Below, in pieces: positions 36,601 to 49,284 of a stretch of 64,000 bases of DNA. Below the pieces are notes generated by a model. That model made no database searches. It was not told the DNA's origin and worked only from the letters and a program-made list of their open reading frames with translations. The number at the start of each line of letters is the position of its first letter. Position 1 is the stretch's first letter. This stretch comes from Vibrio chagasii (GTDB lineage: Bacteria > Pseudomonadota > Gammaproteobacteria > Enterobacterales > Vibrionaceae), in the NCBI RefSeq assembly GCF_024347355.1, contig NZ_AP025465.1, positions 1,922,001 through 1,986,000 on the forward strand, written 5' to 3'. A program made the translations under genes and the position numbers.

Positions 36601-39600
36601 ACAACTCTTCGGAGCCATCAGTGTCCACCGAGCCATTCATGGTGATCACTTCATCCAAGGTGAAGGCATCTTTGTTCGCCAGAGGACCGAGGTAGTCTGG
36701 ATCATCAATATTGTCTTCATTAATACGAATTCGGTTAACGCTGAACGAGCCAGGGTCCGCATCGGCAGTCACATCAATGATAATGTTTTGCTCTACAGAG
36801 CGAGCCGTTGTCTTATCATTTGCCCCGCCGTTAGCCGAATCATCGTATGGGTTGAGCGTCTCCTCAGTAATTGCGGTTGCTTTGAACTCAATTTGTCCAG
36901 AGAAGTTGTCGATTGGATTAACCACGGTGCTATTGATATCTGCAGCAGCAATCGTGTAGACACCATTGACTGGCGTTAACACATTGCCATTTTGATCCAA
37001 CAGCTCAAACTTCCCATCACCTTGAACTGCTTCTAGCTCATAGGTAATCGTCTCAGTATTACTGTTATCTTGCGACTCTGCATTCAGTTGAAGTGTCACA
37101 TTGTCTTCATCTTCATTCACTTGATATTGATACGTACTATTCGCATCATCCCAAGTAGCAATATCCGCTACCGCTTCAATCTCAATTCTGAAGTTTGAAT
37201 TTACTGTATGGTCAAGCGTACCGTTGTTATCAATTTCAAGCTCGTAGTTGATTCGCACACCATTGTCATTTGAACCGTAGTTTTGGTCTGGAACAAAGAA
37301 CAAGTTATCGATTGTCGCGATGATGTCTAATGGCTGGTTCGTGCTTGGAGCAAAGCTCTGCTGCATTTGAGGCGGACCAAACAAGATATCACCGTTTGGT
37401 TCAGCGACTAACTTGTGATATTCCACGCCATCAAAGTAATAGAACGTCCCTCTGTGATTACCACTTTGAATCGTCAGTTGGCCGATAGACTCGTTATTAT
37501 CTTGGTCCTTCAGGTTAACCTGCAGCGCAATTTGTGCTGGTGCATCAGGCAAGCCGCTTTGGTTATCTTGAATATTCTCGAGGCTTGGAGCATCACCCGT
37601 TGCGTAAGGGATTGTCGAGTCTCTACCCGCCTCCTCAAACGTAGTTACCTTAAGCGATACTGCTGATGACTCTTCATCGGTGATCGTGATGTTCAAAGGC
37701 GTTGATGAAGTATCTAAATCACCGTCTGTCGCAATCACATTGATCGAGAAGTCGATGGTGTCTCCATCATGATCGAGATAGTTGGTCGCTCTAAACTCCA
37801 CTTCACCATTTGAATTAATACGTAATCTACCAAGCTCACGAGTATCGATACCGCCACTACCATCATCGGTTTGTTCATACACTCGTACTTGCTGGACACC
37901 ACTGTTTAAGTCAAAGCTGCTACTGTATAGCCCATTGTTTCCTGTTCGGAACACGATGTCTGCGCCATTGCTGGTAATACCCTCTATGCGAGTCAGCGCT
38001 GCATCATCCGCACCCACATCCGTCGCATTGGCAAACATGTTAACTTTGGAGTTGCCATAACCTTGACCCTCAACTCGCGTGATCGATTGAGTGGTCACCA
38101 ATGGAACATCATCAGTTACCGTAATAGTCAGATCGATCGCGTTCGATTTGTCTTGGTCAAAATCTTCGGCCACGACAGAGAAATCAAGCTCGATGGTGTT
38201 TTCATTCGCGCCATCAGGGTGCTTAAGTGGTTTAAACAGCTCAAATTGATAGCTGTTGTTTGAGGTATCAAAAATGATTTCAAACACAGGCTGATTGCTG
38301 GTTACCGTCTGTGCAACATAAGTGAAGGTTGTACCGCTTTGTGAAACAGGCAGCCACTCTAGGCTTTCTCCATCAGAAGTTAAGCCAGCAATCACTAAAT
38401 TTTCATCGACCAATTCGTACTTAACAACACCATCAGCACCTTCATCAACGGTGAATAGTCCGTTAATAATGGTATCTTCGGATTGATCCGAACCAATCCC
38501 GGCAAGATCATCTTCATCAACCACCGTCTCACCCGTTGGCGCACTCATCACTGGCACATCATCGAGCACTTCGATCGGCAATACATACTGATTAGAGTCA
38601 TCACCGTCACCATCAACGGCCACCACATCAAATGGAATCGTTAAGGTATTGGAATTTGGGCTTGTTGGATGGTTCAGAGGACCTAGCAACGTAAACGTAT
38701 AAGAGCCGTCATTCGCGAGCGCGAGCGTGAAGATAGGAGTTCCGCTTGTCGTCGTACCTTGATAAGTCGTCGTATTCGCAGCTCCAGTGACTTCTGTAAT
38801 AGAAATCGCTTCCGTTCCAGAGGTCAATGTCGCTTCAAGAGCAGAGATATTACGCAGTTCGTAAACCTCTACTTGGTCAGCACCTTCTGTGGTAACAAAT
38901 GCACCTGTTGCTTGAGACACCACAGATCCAAGATCATCTTCATCAACCACAAATGTGCTGGTCACTGTCGTGTCGGTAATGACAGGTACATCATCGGTGA
39001 TAGTAACGGTCAAAGGTTTCATCACAGAATCGGTATTGTCTTGGTCGACCGCGATCACTGGCAGAGTGAAGACTTGATCGTTGTTGCCTTGTACAGGCAG
39101 ATGATCGAGCTCTTCCAACAAAGTGAAGGTGTATTCGCCTAGCACCACACTACTAAAAGTGATGGTAAAGATATCGGTTTGAACACCTCCACTTTCAACG
39201 AAGCCAATATAGGTTCCGCTGTTGGCAGGTTCTTCTTTAAGCTGAACTACTAAGCCATCCGATTTCAAATCACCAGACGTGTTGAACTGAGTGGTATCAA
39301 TACGGAAATAACTCACATCATCACTTCCCGCTGTGAAAGTAATGGTTTCAGTTTGGCTCACAGGTAAGCTCGGAGATGAGCCATCCACGAGGTTCGCTTC
39401 TTCCAATGCAACCGTTGGTACCGTATCAATTACTGGTGGAGCACCATCTGAAATCGTCAGTGTCACTGTCGAAGTAACAATATCACCGTCTTTATCTTCT
39501 GATGTGAAGGTAATCGTCTTAACGATGTCGCCACCAGAATGATTCAGATTTCGATTAGGCTCAAAGCGCACATCGCCTTCAAGCGTGATAAACAACGAAC

Positions 39601-42600
39601 CTTCTGTAAATACGAACTCTTGCTCACCAGTATTGGTTTGCACTAGAGATTCTTCAGGCTGACTACCATAAGTAAATTTGGTTATGGTGGCGCCATCAGC
39701 ACTTTGTGCAGGCATCACATCAAATGTCGTTGTGGTAGGCGTACCCGTGCTTGGCTCAGTGATGCTAAGAGCACCAGATTGCATCAACTGAACGTCATCA
39801 CTGATGGTCACAGAAAGCGGTTTAGACGGTGAAATATCGCCATCGGTATCTTGCGCATATACCGGCAAGTCAAAGCTGAGGTCGTTGTTTCCTAATCCGT
39901 CGACATGGTCCAAACGCTCTAACAAAGTAAACGTGTATTCACTCGGGTTAGTGTTATCAAATTCTAGGGTGAAGATAACTTTCTCAACACCGGAACCATC
40001 CGTTGTGAATGCTATGTAGTCACCGGAACCCGCCGGCTCTTCACGCAAGTTCAACTCAAGGCCATCAGACTTCAATACACCACTGGTATTGAACAGCCCT
40101 ACTTCGACGACAATCTTCTCGATGTCATCACTGCTCGCGAGTGAAGTAATGGTTTGAGTCACGCTGACTGGGCTGCCACTCGGTGTTGAACCATCAGCCA
40201 GTAAGCTTTCAGACAAGCTAACACTCGGCACGACATTTAACGTTGGTCCATCACCATCAACGATAGTGAGTGTGACCGTTGAAGAGGAAATATCCTTATC
40301 AAAATCAGATGAAGTAAACTCAATCAGCTTAACAATGTCGTCCGCTGAGTGGTCAAGATTACGATTTGGTTCAAACCTTACATCGCCATCCAAAGTGACA
40401 AACAGCGAACCTTCAGTGAAAACAAATTCCTGCTCACCGCTGATGTTTTGATTTAAGGTAATCGCAGACCCACCGTCATAAGTGAACTGTGTAATGGTCG
40501 CCCCATCAGCACTTTGCGTAGGTAAAACATCAACCGTCGAGGTAGTTGGTGTGCCAGTATTTGGCTCTGTGATGGTTAACGTGCCACCTTGCATCTGTTG
40601 AAGGTCATCTTGAATGGTGACAACAACATCACGCTTAACTGAGTCATCACCATCAGTATCAACCGCATAAACAGGTAAGTTGAAGTTAAGGTTGTTATTA
40701 AGTGCACCATCAAGGTGGTCGAGTGCCTCAATCAGCGTGAAGGTGAACTGACCTTTGTTAACACTATCAAAATCAATGGTGAATACATTAGTTACGTTAC
40801 CAGCCCCGTCATCAGTAAAGCCGATGTAGTCGCCAGGTGAAGCAGGATCTTCTTTTAGCTGAACAACAAGACCGTTTGATTTCAGCACATCACCTGGGTT
40901 GAATTCGTTGGTCGCGATTCTGAAGTGGCTTAAGTCATCGCTGCCCACAGTGTAGGTAATGATTTGTGTTGAACTCACCGCAGAACCACTCGGCGTTGAG
41001 CCATCTGCTAGGTTCACTTCCGATAAGTTCACGCTAGGAACAACATCGATGACCGGATCAATCCCATCTTGGATCGTCAATGTGACATCCGCGGTATCAG
41101 TATCGTTATCAAAGTCGCTGGTCGTTACCACAATCGTTCTAACAATATCACCCGCTGAATGATCCAGATTTCGATTTGGCTCAAAACGAACTTCGCCTTC
41201 AATCGTGATGTACAGTAAACCATCGGTTACGGTAAACACCTGCTCTGTCGTTACATTCGGATCCAAGGTGACAGCAGTACCACCATCGTAAATAAATTGG
41301 GTGACCTTTGCACCATCAGCACTTTGAGTCGGCATAACATCAATGGTTGGCGTAGTTGGTGTGCCCGCCACGAGATCAGCCAGTGAAGGCTCAACAATAT
41401 TCAATGACCCGTCTTGTACACCTTGTACATCATCGGTAATAGTCACTGTCATTGGTGACATCGCAGACTCATCACCATCGGTATCCACCGCTATCACAGG
41501 TACATCGAAGTTTAAGGTGTTGTTCTGCAAGCCATCCGCATGATCCAACGCTTCAAGCAACGTAAACGTGTATTGCCCTAAATTGGTGGTTGAGAAGCTG
41601 ATCGTGAAAACGTTGGTTTCTACGTTAGCACCGTCTTTCACAAAGCCAATGTAGTTACCAGAGTTCGCTGGCTGCTCTTTAATCTCAACCTCTAAGCCAT
41701 TCGACTTCAAAGCCCCCGAAGTATTGAACTGAGCAGGGTCAATTCTGAAATAACTAACATCATCACTGCCTTCGGTATAGGTAATCACTTGAGTCATCGA
41801 TACTGGATTGCCCGTTGGCGCAGAGCCATCAGCCAGATCGACTTCAGAAAGACTCACGCCAGGGATGACGTTGATGATTGGTAGATCGCCATCGGTAATA
41901 GTTAGCGTGACTGTCGAAGTCACCACATCACTATCAGAGTCACTTGAACTGACGACTATCGACTTAACGATGTCCCCGCCCGAGTGATTAAGATCGCGGT
42001 TTGGTTCAAAGCGTACATCGCCTTGCAGCGTGATATAAAGTGAGCCTTCAGCAACCACAAACTTTTGCTCACCCGCATCAATCTGGTCAAGCGTAAACAC
42101 TGTGCCATCGTAATTGATTTGGGTAATAGTTGTGCCATCAGCCCCTTCTTGATCAAGAACATTGACGGTCGTTGTTGTCGGCGTACCCGCGGCTAAGTCA
42201 GCCACTGTTGGCTCTTCAATGCTGAGAGCACCATCCACCATGACTTGAATATCATCGGTAATCGTTACAGCCAGAGGCGACATCAGAGAGTCATCGCCAT
42301 CACTATCGACCGCGTACACAGGCAAGTTGAACGTTAAGTCGTTATTCCCTTGAATCGGTGTATGGTCAATCGCTTCTAAAAGCGTAAAGGTGTATTCACC
42401 TAAAGTCGTACTGCTAAATGCAAGTGTGAAGACTGTGGTTTCTACATTTGAAATATCCGTAGTGAAGCCGATGTAGTTACCTGAGCCAGCAGGCTCTTCT
42501 CGAATCTCAATCACTAAGCCATCAGACTTCAGAGTACCGCCAGTATTAAACTCACTCGGCTCTAAGCGAAATTTTACAACATCATCACTTTGGTTAGTAA

Positions 42601-45600
42601 AAGTGATGGTTTCTGTTTGGCTAACCGCACTACCACTTGGTAATGAGCCATCAGCCAGATCCGCTTCTTCAAGAGCAACACTCGGTACCGCATCGATAGT
42701 CGGGTTATCGCCATCGGTTATGGTCAAAGTAACGGTTGCAGTGACCAGATCGTTATCAAAGTCATTGGATGTCACGATTATCGACTTAACAATGTCTTCG
42801 CTCGCGGAATGGTCTAAGTTACGGTTGGGCTCAAAGCGCATCTCACCTTGAAGGGTGATGTACAACTCACCTTCTGTGAAACTGAATTGCTGTTCGCCTG
42901 CGATACTCTGATCCAACGTTTTAACGATGCCACCAAAAGAAAACTCAGTAACCGTCGCACCATCAGCACTTTGGTTTGGCATTACATCAAGGGTATTAGT
43001 TGTTACCGTGCCATCAGCCAGATTTGGCTCAACGATATCTAGCGTGCCATCTTGCATGATTTGGATATCATCACCGATGGTTACATTCAGTTGAGACACT
43101 AAAGAATCATCGCCATCGCTGTCTACCGCATAAACTGGAAGATCAAAGCTCAGATCATTGTTCGCTAGGCCATCTGCATGGTCTAACGCTTCCAATAAAG
43201 TAAAGGTGTATTCACCGAGAGTCGTGGTCGAGAAGCTAACCGTGAATACTGGGATTTCAGTATTTGAGCCATCAGTAATAAAGCCGATATAAGTACCCGG
43301 ATTCGCTGAATCTTCTTTTATCTCGACCGCAAAACCATTCGATTTCAGTGCACCACCAACATTGAACTCGGTAGGTTCAATACAGAAATGGGTCACATCA
43401 TCACTTTGATTAGTAAAAGTGATCGTCTCAGTTTGACTTACAGCACCGCCACTTGGTGCTGAGCCATCAGCAAGGTTGGTTTCAGAAAGAGTAACGCTTG
43501 GCACCGTATTAATGGTCGGGATATCACCATCGGTAATCGTCAGGATGACTGTCGAGGTCACGGTGTCCTTATCGAAATCGCTTGAGGTGACCTCGATCTG
43601 TTTCACGATATCTCCACCAGTATGGTCGAGATTACGGTTCGGCTCGAAGCGAACATCACCTTGGATAGTGATATACAGTGAACCTTCAGCAACTACGAAC
43701 TTCTGCTCGCCAGTATTATTCTGGTCAAGCGTTAATACAACCCCGCCATCATAAGTAAATTGCGTGATGGTCGCGCCGTCTGCCCCTTCTTGATCAAATA
43801 CATTAACGGTAGTTGTCGTGGGCGTGCCCGCAGCCAAATCGGCAACTGTTGGCTCGACAATATTTAGAGATCCATCTTGCATGATTTGAACATCATCACC
43901 GATGGTCACATTCAACTGTGACACCAATGAATCATCGCCGTCGGTGTCTACCGCATAAACAGGAAGATCAAAGCTAAGATCGTTGTTCGCTAAACCATCC
44001 ACATGGTCTAACGCTTCTAATAACGTGAAAGTGTATTGGCCGAGGGTAGTACTAGAGAAACTGATCGTGAACACGTTGGTTTCGACGTTCGACCCATCAG
44101 TCACAAAACCGATGTAACCACCTGGTGTGCTTGGGTCTGCTTTTAGCTCAACCACCAGCCCATTTGATTTGAGCGCTCCACCTACATTGAATTCTGTCGG
44201 TTCAATACGGAAACTCGCGACATCATCACTTTGATTGGTAAAGGTAATCGTCTCTGTTTGACTTACTGCAGAACCGCTTGGCGTAGAACCATCACTCAAA
44301 TTAGTTTCAGATAAAGTAACACTCGGTACATTGTCGATCGTAGGAATATCACCATCAGTAATAGTCAACGTGATTGTAGAAGTAACAACATCACTATCTG
44401 AGTCGGTTGAAGTCACTACTATCGACTTAACGATGTCTCCACTTGTGTGGTCGAGGTTACGATTTGGTTCAAAGCGCACATCACCTTGCAGCGTGACATA
44501 AAGCGAACCTTCAGCAACCACAAACTTCTGCTCTCCCGTATTGTTCTGGTCAAGCGTAAACACCGTGCCGTTGTCATAATTGATTTGGGTGATGGTCGTG
44601 CCGTCAGCCCCTTCTTGATCAAGAACATTCACAGTCGTAGTTGTCGGCGCACCCGCAGCTAAATCAGCGACAGTCGGCTCTTCAATCGTAAACGCGCCAT
44701 CTACCATGACTTGGATATCATCGGTAATCGTCACAGCAAGTGGCGACATGAGAGAATCATCGCCATCACTATCGACAGCGTACACAGGCAAGTTGAATGT
44801 TAGGTCGTTATTACCTTGAATTGGTGTGTGATCAATCGCTTCTATAAGCGTGAAGGTGTATTCACCTAAAGTCGTGCTGCTGAATGCAAGTGTGAAGACA
44901 GTAGTCTCGACATTTGAAGTGTCTGTGGTGAAGCCTATGTAGTTACCCGAACCCGCAGGCTCTTCTCGAATCTCAATCACCAAGCCATCAGACTTAAGAG
45001 TACCGCCAATGTTAAACTCACTCGGCTCCAAACGGAACTTTTCAACATCATCACTTTGGTTGGTAAAAGTGATGGTTTCTGTTTGGCTAACCGCACTACC
45101 ACTTGGTGATGAGCCATCAGCGAGATCTGCTTCTTTCAGTGATACGCTCGGTATCGCATCGATAGTTGGGTTATCACCGTCGGTGATAGTCAGAGTAACC
45201 GTTGATGTTACTGGGTCTTTATCGAAATCACTTGAGGTAACCTCTATCAACTTCACGATGTCTTCACTCAAGGAGTGGTCTAGGTTGCGGTTTGGTTCAA
45301 ATCGCACCTCACCTTGCAGCGTGATAAATAACTCACCCTCTGTGAAGCTGAATTGCTGCTCACCCGTGTCATTTTGGTCAAGCGTTCGAAGTTGACCGTC
45401 ATAGGTGAACTGAGTAATCGTCGCGCCATCAGCACTTTGGTTTGGCATCACATCAATAGTGTTGGTGGTCACCGTACCGTCAGCAAGATTAGGCTCGACG
45501 ATATCTAATGTGCCATCTTGCATGATTTGAACATCATCACCGATAGTCACATTCAGTTGAGACACAACAGAATCATCGCCATCGTTGTCTACCGCATATA

Positions 45601-48232
45601 CTGGAAGATCAAAGTTCAGATCATTGTTCGCTAGGCCATCCACATGGTCTAGCGCTTCAAGTAAAGTAAAGGTGTATTCACCTAACGTAGAAGCAGAGAA
45701 GCTAATGGTGAACACAGGGATTTCAGAGCCCGAACCGTTAGTAATAAAACCGATATAAGTACCCGGATTAGAAGAATCTTCTTTTATCTCGACTGCAAGC
45801 CCTTGGGACGTCAGTGCCCCACCGACATTGAACTCAGTAGGCTCAATGCGGAAATTCGCCACATCATCACTACCAGCAGTAAAGGTGATCGTATCGGTTG
45901 CGCTTACTGCACTTCCACTTGGTGCAGAGCCATCAGCTAGATTGGTTTCAGATAAAGTAACAGGTGGAATCAGATTGATTGCCGGGTTTTGACCATCGGT
46001 AATACTTAACTCAAGCGTTGATGTATCAGTGTCGCCATCACCGTCTTCGGCTAAAAATGAAAACTGTTTGATGATAGTTTCGCTACTTGAATGATCGATA
46101 TCACGAGCAACTTCAAAACTGAAATCACCGTTTAACGAGATAGTGACCACACCCTCTGTAAAACTGAAGGTTTGAGGCGCATCAGGTAGTAAGCTTTGAT
46201 CTAATGAATAATCAACGCCGTCGTAGTTGAATGATTGAATAGTCGAACCATCCGCACCTTCGAAATTAAACAGGTTATATGAGACAACGGTATCGCCCGC
46301 CAAAGTCGGCTCAATGACCGACTCAACTTTATCAACAATATCAACGACATCATCTTTAACATTGATGAGAATTTCAGCGGCTTCTGGTGTGTTCGAACCG
46401 CCAGATAGTGCTGAACGGTCTCCATCCGCGTCAACGGCATAAATAGGCAGAGCAAAGGTTAACTGTGCATCTTCAGCGCCTTGATGTGACAGTTCTTCAT
46501 AGAGGTTAAATTCATAGCTACCCAAGGATGGGCTATCAATTTTCACATCAAAGACCGTAATTCTAGAGCCATTGACTTCAACATAGCCTTCGTAAGTTCT
46601 TACACCGTTAGTTTCATCAATAAGCTCAAGCAATACGGCTTCGCCATTAGACGTTAAATAACCACCAGTATTAAACTCCGTAGGTTCAAGCTCGTAATGA
46701 TCGATGATGTCGCTTTCAAAAATATCGGCAGTGATGCTTCCGCTACCCGCTACGGGCGCGGTTCCCTCTTGAGATCCACCAACAATACCAGCTTCATCAA
46801 CATCAATACTGTCAACATTGGTCACAACCGGGCTATCGCCATCAGTAATCTCAATGTTAATGGTATTAGTTACAACATCTTGGTCAAAGTCCGTAACCGT
46901 GATCGGCAGCGAAAAAGAGAGTGAGTCAGTGCCGATCTGTTCGATCGGATTAAACTGCTCAAATTTAAAAGTGCCATCGGTATCAAGTGAGATAGTAAGG
47001 ACCACCTCGCCACGACCTTGGATTGCCAGAGTGATCGTCGTGCCATCATCAGAAAGTCTGGCCAGCGTGTTCTGATTATCACTGAGTACGCCATCAAACT
47101 GTTCTAATGCACTTGCATCGAAGACTGCTGATTGAAGGTTATCACTACCAATATTTGAAAACGTGCCTTCAATTGCAGCACTGCTTGTTTCAACGTTACT
47201 GATATTCACACTTTCAGCAGACGGATCTACCCCGTCAAAGACGGTCACTTGCGCATTGATCGGTGTGACAAGCTCATTACCTGCGGTGTCTTGACCTTGT
47301 ATGTCGAAGGCGATGTTGATTTGGTCGCCCGTAAAGGAAACCTGACCGCCACCAATTGACGGGACATGATCTATCGGTTGGGAAACAGTTGTGGTCAGCG
47401 ATAATTCAACGTCATTTCCAACACTCACGGCATCAATATCGATGCGCAGTACTTCATCTGTACCTTGAACACCAATAATCGAATTGGAGGCTGAATCAAA
47501 CGTAAAAGTTACCGGTTGACCACTAGAGGTAATGTCGCTATTAAGTTCACTAAGGAGCGAGGCGAGAGAAAGTGTTTCTGGAGCAAAAGAATCTGGGTCA
47601 AGCGCTAAACTACCCGCAACAACGGTATCAGTAACCGTCACAGATTGAGGGTAAGTATTGCCTGAAATGGAACCTTCGGTAAGTGCTTCAGCGATGGATT
47701 GACCACCCGATGAGAGCGTGATCGATCTAAGCTCTTCTCTGTCTTCATCAACAGATTGCACTTCTAGACCAGAAGTTTCAAAGAAGGTCGAAGGATGAGT
47801 TTCTATGTAGGTGTAATCTATAGTAACAAAGCCTGCGTTTGCAGAACCTAGACCACCACCAGCAGCGGTAGCTTCTAAAATTTGAGTTGGATCGGCACCA
47901 CCTAAAATGGCTTCTTGGATGGCTGCAAGGTCATCATCAGTAAATGAATCATCAGCAGCTTGCGCCAAATCGATATTCACCTCTCCGGCGATAGGCGCAT
48001 CTGCCCAAGCCAAGTCTTGATCGACACACCCAACACAATTGCCCTCAACCTCAACAGGGCCGCTAGGCAAACCTATTAGGAGTTCAGCATCATGCGCGGT
48101 AATAACAATCTCATTTTCACGGATGATATCGCCAACCGAAACTTTTCTGGCACTGCCTTCAGGCTTAACTACAACCACATCTCCACTGGTAGCTTCAACT
48201 ACCACAGTCTGACGCGAAACTTCGATATCCAT
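30680..48232 (-). CDS. Giant LapA/VCA0849-type RTX adhesin, type I secreted
   Basis: A 5850-residue surface adhesin. The N-terminal retention module (residues about 1-120) should lodge in the outer-membrane pore of its type I exporter. T-A-A-G at 122-125 is the expected LapG protease site for release from the cell. After a linker, about nine tandem T1SS-143-type double repeats of roughly 270 residues span about 745-3080. Diverged copies and many cadherin/Ig-like domains follow (for example E-V-N-D-Q-P boundaries near 5200-5330). The C-terminus has RTX nonapeptides (G-G-A-G-D-D-T-L-I and similar, about 5700-5745) and the VCA0849-type secretion signal. Strong ribosome site GGGGGAT before ATG 48232. 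Transporter, LapD and LapG genes are absent from the window. Confidence 0.93.
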   Translation of the reverse strand: MDIEVSRQTVVVEATSGDVVVVKPEGSARKVSVGDIIRENEIVITAHDAELLIGLPSGPVEVEGNCVGCVDQDLAWADAPIAGEVNIDLAQAADDSFTDDDLAAIQEAILGGADPTQILEATAAGGGLGSANAGFVTIDYTYIETHPSTFFETSGLEVQSVDEDREELRSITLSSGGQSIAEALTEGSISGNTYPQSVTVTDTVVAGSLALDPDSFAPETLSLASLLSELNSDITSSGQPVTFTFDSASNSIIGVQGTDEVLRIDIDAVSVGNDVELSLTTTVSQPIDHVPSIGGGQVSFTGDQINIAFDIQGQDTAGNELVTPINAQVTVFDGVDPSAESVNISNVETSSAAIEGTFSNIGSDNLQSAVFDASALEQFDGVLSDNQNTLARLSDDGTTITLAIQGRGEVVLTISLDTDGTFKFEQFNPIEQIGTDSLSFSLPITVTDFDQDVVTNTINIEITDGDSPVVTNVDSIDVDEAGIVGGSQEGTAPVAGSGSITADIFESDIIDHYELEPTEFNTGGYLTSNGEAVLLELIDETNGVRTYEGYVEVNGSRITVFDVKIDSPSLGSYEFNLYEELSHQGAEDAQLTFALPIYAVDADGDRSALSGGSNTPEAAEILINVKDDVVDIVDKVESVIEPTLAGDTVVSYNLFNFEGADGSTIQSFNYDGVDYSLDQSLLPDAPQTFSFTEGVVTISLNGDFSFEVARDIDHSSSETIIKQFSFLAEDGDGDTDTSTLELSITDGQNPAINLIPPVTLSETNLADGSAPSGSAVSATDTITFTAGSDDVANFRIEPTEFNVGGALTSQGLAVEIKEDSSNPGTYIGFITNGSGSEIPVFTISFSASTLGEYTFTLLEALDHVDGLANNDLNFDLPVYAVDNDGDDSVVSQLNVTIGDDVQIMQDGTLDIVEPNLADGTVTTNTIDVMPNQSADGATITQFTYDGQLRTLDQNDTGEQQFSFTEGELFITLQGEVRFEPNRNLDHSLSEDIVKLIEVTSSDFDKDPVTSTVTLTITDGDNPTIDAIPSVSLKEADLADGSSPSGSAVSQTETITFTNQSDDVEKFRLEPSEFNIGGTLKSDGLVIEIREEPAGSGNYIGFTTDTSNVETTVFTLAFSSTTLGEYTFTLIEAIDHTPIQGNNDLTFNLPVYAVDSDGDDSLMSPLAVTITDDIQVMVDGAFTIEEPTVADLAAGAPTTTTVNVLDQEGADGTTITQINYDNGTVFTLDQNNTGEQKFVVAEGSLYVTLQGDVRFEPNRNLDHTSGDIVKSIVVTSTDSDSDVVTSTITLTITDGDIPTIDNVPSVTLSETNLSDGSTPSGSAVSQTETITFTNQSDDVASFRIEPTEFNVGGALKSNGLVVELKADPSTPGGYIGFVTDGSNVETNVFTISFSSTTLGQYTFTLLEALDHVDGLANNDLSFDLPVYAVDTDGDDSLVSQLNVTIGDDVQIMQDGSLNIVEPTVADLAAGTPTTTTVNVFDQEGADGATITQFTYDGGVVLTLDQNNTGEQKFVVAEGSLYITIQGDVRFEPNRNLDHTGGDIVKQIEVTSSDFDKDTVTSTVILTITDGDIPTINTVPSVTLSETNLADGSAPSGGAVSQTETITFTNQSDDVTHFCIEPTEFNVGGALKSNGFAVEIKEDSANPGTYIGFITDGSNTEIPVFTVSFSTTTLGEYTFTLLEALDHADGLANNDLSFDLPVYAVDSDGDDSLVSQLNVTIGDDIQIMQDGTLDIVEPNLADGTVTTNTLDVMPNQSADGATVTEFSFGGIVKTLDQSIAGEQQFSFTEGELYITLQGEMRFEPNRNLDHSASEDIVKSIIVTSNDFDNDLVTATVTLTITDGDNPTIDAVPSVALEEADLADGSLPSGSAVSQTETITFTNQSDDVVKFRLEPSEFNTGGTLKSDGLVIEIREEPAGSGNYIGFTTDISNVETTVFTLAFSSTTLGEYTFTLLEAIDHTPIQGNNDLTFNLPVYAVDSDGDDSLMSPLAVTITDDIQVMVDGALSIEEPTVADLAAGTPTTTTVNVLDQEGADGTTITQINYDGTVFTLDQIDAGEQKFVVAEGSLYITLQGDVRFEPNRDLNHSGGDIVKSIVVSSSDSDSDVVTSTVTLTITDGDLPIINVIPGVSLSEVDLADGSAPTGNPVSMTQVITYTEGSDDVSYFRIDPAQFNTSGALKSNGLEVEIKEQPANSGNYIGFVKDGANVETNVFTISFSTTNLGQYTFTLLEALDHADGLQNNTLNFDVPVIAVDTDGDESAMSPMTVTITDDVQGVQDGSLNIVEPSLADLVAGTPTTPTIDVMPTQSADGAKVTQFIYDGGTAVTLDPNVTTEQVFTVTDGLLYITIEGEVRFEPNRNLDHSAGDIVRTIVVTTSDFDNDTDTADVTLTIQDGIDPVIDVVPSVNLSEVNLADGSTPSGSAVSSTQIITYTVGSDDLSHFRIATNEFNPGDVLKSNGLVVQLKEDPASPGDYIGFTDDGAGNVTNVFTIDFDSVNKGQFTFTLIEALDHLDGALNNNLNFNLPVYAVDTDGDDSVKRDVVVTIQDDLQQMQGGTLTITEPNTGTPTTSTVDVLPTQSADGATITQFTYDGGSAITLNQNISGEQEFVFTEGSLFVTLDGDVRFEPNRNLDHSADDIVKLIEFTSSDFDKDISSSTVTLTIVDGDGPTLNVVPSVSLSESLLADGSTPSGSPVSVTQTITSLASSDDIEKIVVEVGLFNTSGVLKSDGLELNLREEPAGSGDYIAFTTDGSGVEKVIFTLEFDNTNPSEYTFTLLERLDHVDGLGNNDLSFDLPVYAQDTDGDISPSKPLSVTISDDVQLMQSGALSITEPSTGTPTTTTFDVMPAQSADGATITKFTYGSQPEESLVQTNTGEQEFVFTEGSLFITLEGDVRFEPNRNLNHSGGDIVKTITFTSEDKDGDIVTSTVTLTISDGAPPVIDTVPTVALEEANLVDGSSPSLPVSQTETITFTAGSDDVSYFRIDTTQFNTSGDLKSDGLVVQLKEEPANSGTYIGFVESGGVQTDIFTITFSSVVLGEYTFTLLEELDHLPVQGNNDQVFTLPVIAVDQDNTDSVMKPLTVTITDDVPVITDTTVTSTFVVDEDDLGSVVSQATGAFVTTEGADQVEVYELRNISALEATLTSGTEAISITEVTGAANTTTYQGTTTSGTPIFTLALANDGSYTFTLLGPLNHPTSPNSNTLTIPFDVVAVDGDGDDSNQYVLPIEVLDDVPVMSAPTGETVVDEDDLAGIGSDQSEDTIINGLFTVDEGADGVVKYELVDENLVIAGLTSDGESLEWLPVSQSGTTFTYVAQTVTSNQPVFEIIFDTSNNSYQFELFKPLKHPDGANENTIELDFSVVAEDFDQDKSNAIDLTITVTDDVPLVTTQSITRVEGQGYGNSKVNMFANATDVGADDAALTRIEGITSNGADIVFRTGNNGLYSSSFDLNSGVQQVRVYEQTDDGSGGIDTRELGRLRINSNGEVEFRATNYLDHDGDTIDFSINVIATDGDLDTSSTPLNITITDEESSAVSLKVTTFEEAGRDSTIPYATGDAPSLENIQDNQSGLPDAPAQIALQVNLKDQDNNESIGQLTIQSGNHRGTFYYFDGVEYHKLVAEPNGDILFGPPQMQQSFAPSTNQPLDIIATIDNLFFVPDQNYGSNDNGVRINYELEIDNNGTLDHTVNSNFRIEIEAVADIATWDDANSTYQYQVNEDEDNVTLQLNAESQDNSNTETITYELEAVQGDGKFELLDQNGNVLTPVNGVYTIAAADINSTVVNPIDNFSGQIEFKATAITEETLNPYDDSANGGANDKTTARSVEQNIIIDVTADADPGSFSVNRIRINEDNIDDPDYLGPLANKDAFTLDEVITMNGSVDTDGSEELFVRISNITEGAVLYFLGTTTLVPTITINGVDYQEVAYSDLANVEIVPAKHSNVDFTFEVTGVVKDTANLSSGPQVDEEILGTKTVNVEVKGVADSPYGGTNGTAWTEITDSSIFGVQTTIQESQNGDSFAELDFTVLSGERRPDSGTTPLPDDGSESVTVILSGIPEGVVLEDGDGATIDLNFVGYATSPNGSPDLSKPIYEANITEAGVTSGIHIRPVDSSTENISILGKVVVTENDGHTLSFDKEIRILVEPRIDTSATYNTVTRGDEDTAINIDWHPEGTDYIDDDEHFTSIVISGIPSGVASVVVNGDVIWNYNAVAGTLTITPKTGQTPEAFTQIALNNNFIQIIPEQDSSTDFTLNTVVMIEERDHEYVDVTDPGQGIATATITGSIDVRVRPVVEPEDANNKLVVDEVAGLTDLGTVVADAITGVLKFTTNSDNTSVTGEFVIRYQETDASSAIEEVDQLVIQLTNVDDSALSDAVLNQLLVMGAAYEGNGRWVVTNEDLFSISAPNGLTFPPVSGVPGVFNDIKMTIYSTVIDRGDGTETESSVAVQREGEVNLSFPEVLVGGSEVAADITMTPDSVVDAVEDTQLDLGTALNSLITFSGEDASTDQVTITIDDSVTIPPGITFPISLGGGSDVDFVNGKYVFETTVDQGVPTDFSGLLLNLPADYSGDFRLPITIVTKDTLSGDEKTLVTDVVIKVAPDVEGNPDIDVTVVGSLDDSFNPVDTDGQPGQDPVGYEDTYIQLDFSTTITDQVSGVEGGDEKFTSITLTLDDTSVGAFYTSAGVSLGTSVTFNEAEINAGALDNVLFRPAPNYPTGNDINQVQVNVSGTITDTATYNDASSPAGTATDTDTFNTSVSFEVVPVVDDVLVTGPGSDPDVIEITGNEDQAISLSGTGPVSIALTDLDGSEQFVSIKFTGVPDGFLMSADPGSAYTVKNNGGGEWSVQLPQASGLSFDLSEISILPPKNFSGTAEFGVAVFTQESLLGVPTAASNLPSFKLHVVPVGDDVDTNPTDSVTGNEGQNIDIEINATILDKELSATGSGTYTENAPETLRVEVAGVPQDASIYYPDGTTLASYDPVTQIWTLDVPAQSLDKIVFNSGQHNSETGNALGITGPLQITVRSVDTDADNTEYLGTPTSFDVDLVIDPINDQPTFVNVTNIETQEDSAGVAINNFSIYDVDASFDNPDAPYTLTLEIDQTLPGAQGVFEFTSSPDVTFVLQPDGSLVITGKEADINTALTNGAVTFKPDPDQNYLNQSGVVTINATLDDGGNNGLIDPADSNTAQTNQTTFTIKVMEVNDAPIATDVDLGSIAEDGQIVIVEGDLIAASSDPENHNLTVTGVTLTQGQGQLTRFENAGGADNAAITGPFWLFVADNDFNGDVKFTYSVEDDGTTNGVDDFLTDSAEISLEVTEVNDQPVAADIDLGTMLEEGLLIIKEEDLIAATTDPDNDAIAVTSLVLDQGQGTLQRFENVGGADDATITGPYWVFTAADEYNGDVKFTYTVEDDGTTNGVNDFLTDTAEITAVVQGLNDTPVVNGDSVTTLIDEDAGQLLSGINVSDPDYVDSFANDLMTVTLTVDYGTLSVSLPAGTSVTVNGDNSGSVTLVGTLSDLNALIDTPTSPNGVYLDASLAPTNSIGLEVTAKDSGNPSGIAIETAPVVYNIAVTPVANAPSLTIDPASNYVRNITASQSVSNSGVPLVGIIAALTDVTEELTLHISDVPAGAQITSDVGSVTDLGGGVWMATADAIESLQVVGLSQTPGSYTLKVEAVSEELDNNDTATSAAIDLNVNIVSNAVDINLAGETDDVQLLAGANATDLTAGSGNDRLEGGAGDDTLIGGDGNDTLIGGGGSDILTGGDGMDSFVWLNIEDGVEDTITDFNLAEGDQIDLREVLPELKDANVNMATLLQHVDAKLEGNDVELTINPDGLGTTEQVIVVEDLAPQLTLSGTMPSDILDALVQQNVITHG
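38990..46010 (-). repeat. Tandem T1SS-143 repeat array inside the adhesin gene
   Basis: About nine units of roughly 810-825 bp encode the pattern L-x-E-x-x-L-x-D-G-S-x-P-S-G through F-E-P-N-R-N-L-(D/N)-H. Units 1, 2 and 3 match units 4, 5 and 6 best: corresponding landmarks lie 2466 bp apart for units 1/4 (42961 and 45427) and 2/5 (42255 and 44721), and 2463 bp apart for 3/6 (41361 and 43824). This shows a duplication of a three-unit block. Such arrays recombine, so assembly length should be treated with care. Confidence 0.85.
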
Positions 48233-48818
48233 ATATCCCCCGATGTCACAAGTCGCTGCTTAAGAGCGGTGAACATTGTTTGTAAAAGCAATCTCAGATT
48301 TTCATTAACTTATATCTCACTCTTCGGAACACATTCAAACGGTTCATCGAAGAGGTACAAAAAGAGAATAAAATTCACCTGTTTTTTTTATAATTTACTT
48401 ACCTTTAAGCCTAGTCTTCCGCATAAAAAATGCCATATCTGCGTGAGTAGACCTCTTCATGCAAATTTGTCTATTTTCCAAGAGTTTCCAGAACATGAGT
48501 TAAAAGTTAGTAGGGTGCTGATTTATATGCAAATAAACTCACAGATATACACACCTCTCAATTTCATAAATTTATACCGCAATAAAGTTAACAAATCATT
48601 AGCGAAAATAAGGCATTAATTGAAGTGAGCTATGTATCAACAACTAAACTGCAACTATTCCCATCTTTGAGACAACACGCAGGCTATCGCCTCTAGGAAA
48701 CCACAAAAACACAATAAAATAAGTTGCATAATAGATATTTAGCAGAAGATTACCCAACCTATACCGCAAGCGTTGTCACCTTTGCGATAGCTTAGTCAAT
48801 CAAGCTGCTGTAAAAACA
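48233..48818. other. Adhesin upstream region
   Basis: No gene seen. An AT-rich stretch of about 590 bp contains the adhesin promoter. No binding site is distinctive enough to name. Confidence 0.45.
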
Positions 48819-48852
48819 AAAAAGCCCACCAAGTAAAACCTGGTAGGCTTTT
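48819..48852 (-). terminator. Terminator after the agmatinase remnant
   Basis: AAAAGCCCACCA pairs with TGGTAGGCTTTT with one mismatch, about 40 bp past the remnant's stop on the minus strand. Confidence 0.75.
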
Positions 48853-48890
48853 AAATCAGATAGCAACGCTATGTTTATAACAACGACATT

Positions 48891-49199
48891 TTATGATCTA
48901 GCTAGACGATTCGCCGTCCAAACATAAAGCAGCTCAAGCGCAATCGTAGCACCCGCTAACGCTGTGATGTCACTTTGGTCGTACGCTGGAGACACTTCTA
49001 CAACGTCCATACCAACCATGTTGATACCCTGCAAACCACGGATGATTTTCAGAACTTTATCTGAGTTCAAACCACCACACACTGGCGTGCCAGTACCCGG
49101 TGCAAAAGCAGGATCAAGACAGTCGATATCAAACGTCAGATACACTGGCTTATCACCAACAATACCTTTCACTTGATCCACACTCATGTCATTGGCCAC
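48891..49199 (-). pseudogene. speB: C-terminal third of agmatinase
   Basis: The 102 codons match the end of agmatinase, which turns agmatine into putrescine and urea: [12 protein letters not shown] with metal-binding aspartates, P-G-T-G-T-P-V-x-G-G, then [10 protein letters not shown] normal enzyme has about 306 residues, so about 200 N-terminal residues, including the first metal ligands, are gone. Similarity stops at about 49200, immediately beside the terminator of the secreted-protein operon. The start shown is a GTG that only opens the fragment. The native terminator survives downstream. I read this as one edge of inserted or replaced DNA. Confidence 0.85.
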
Positions 49200-49241
49200 A
49201 AATCTATAAATATGGCAAAGTCACACTTAAACCATAAAAAA

Positions 49242-49258
49242 AGAAGCCAAAGGCTTCT
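49242..49258 (-). terminator. Intrinsic terminator of the secreted-protein operon
   Basis: AGAAGCC (49242-49248) pairs with GGCTTCT (49252-49258). On the minus strand seven T follow. It lies 27 bp after the last operon gene. Confidence 0.9.
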
Positions 49259-49284
49259 GTTTTAAAGGGGAATACAAGTTGATG

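Noticed and set aside
38990..46010. CRISPR-like regular repeats
   Set aside because: The periodicity is about 820 bp, lies in one open reading frame, and has no short repeat-spacer structure. It is a protein repeat array.
30945..47100. Many long frames on the plus strand opposite the giant adhesin gene
   Set aside because: They mirror the repetitive minus-strand coding sequence, recur at the repeat period, and lack ribosome sites. They are antisense shadows.
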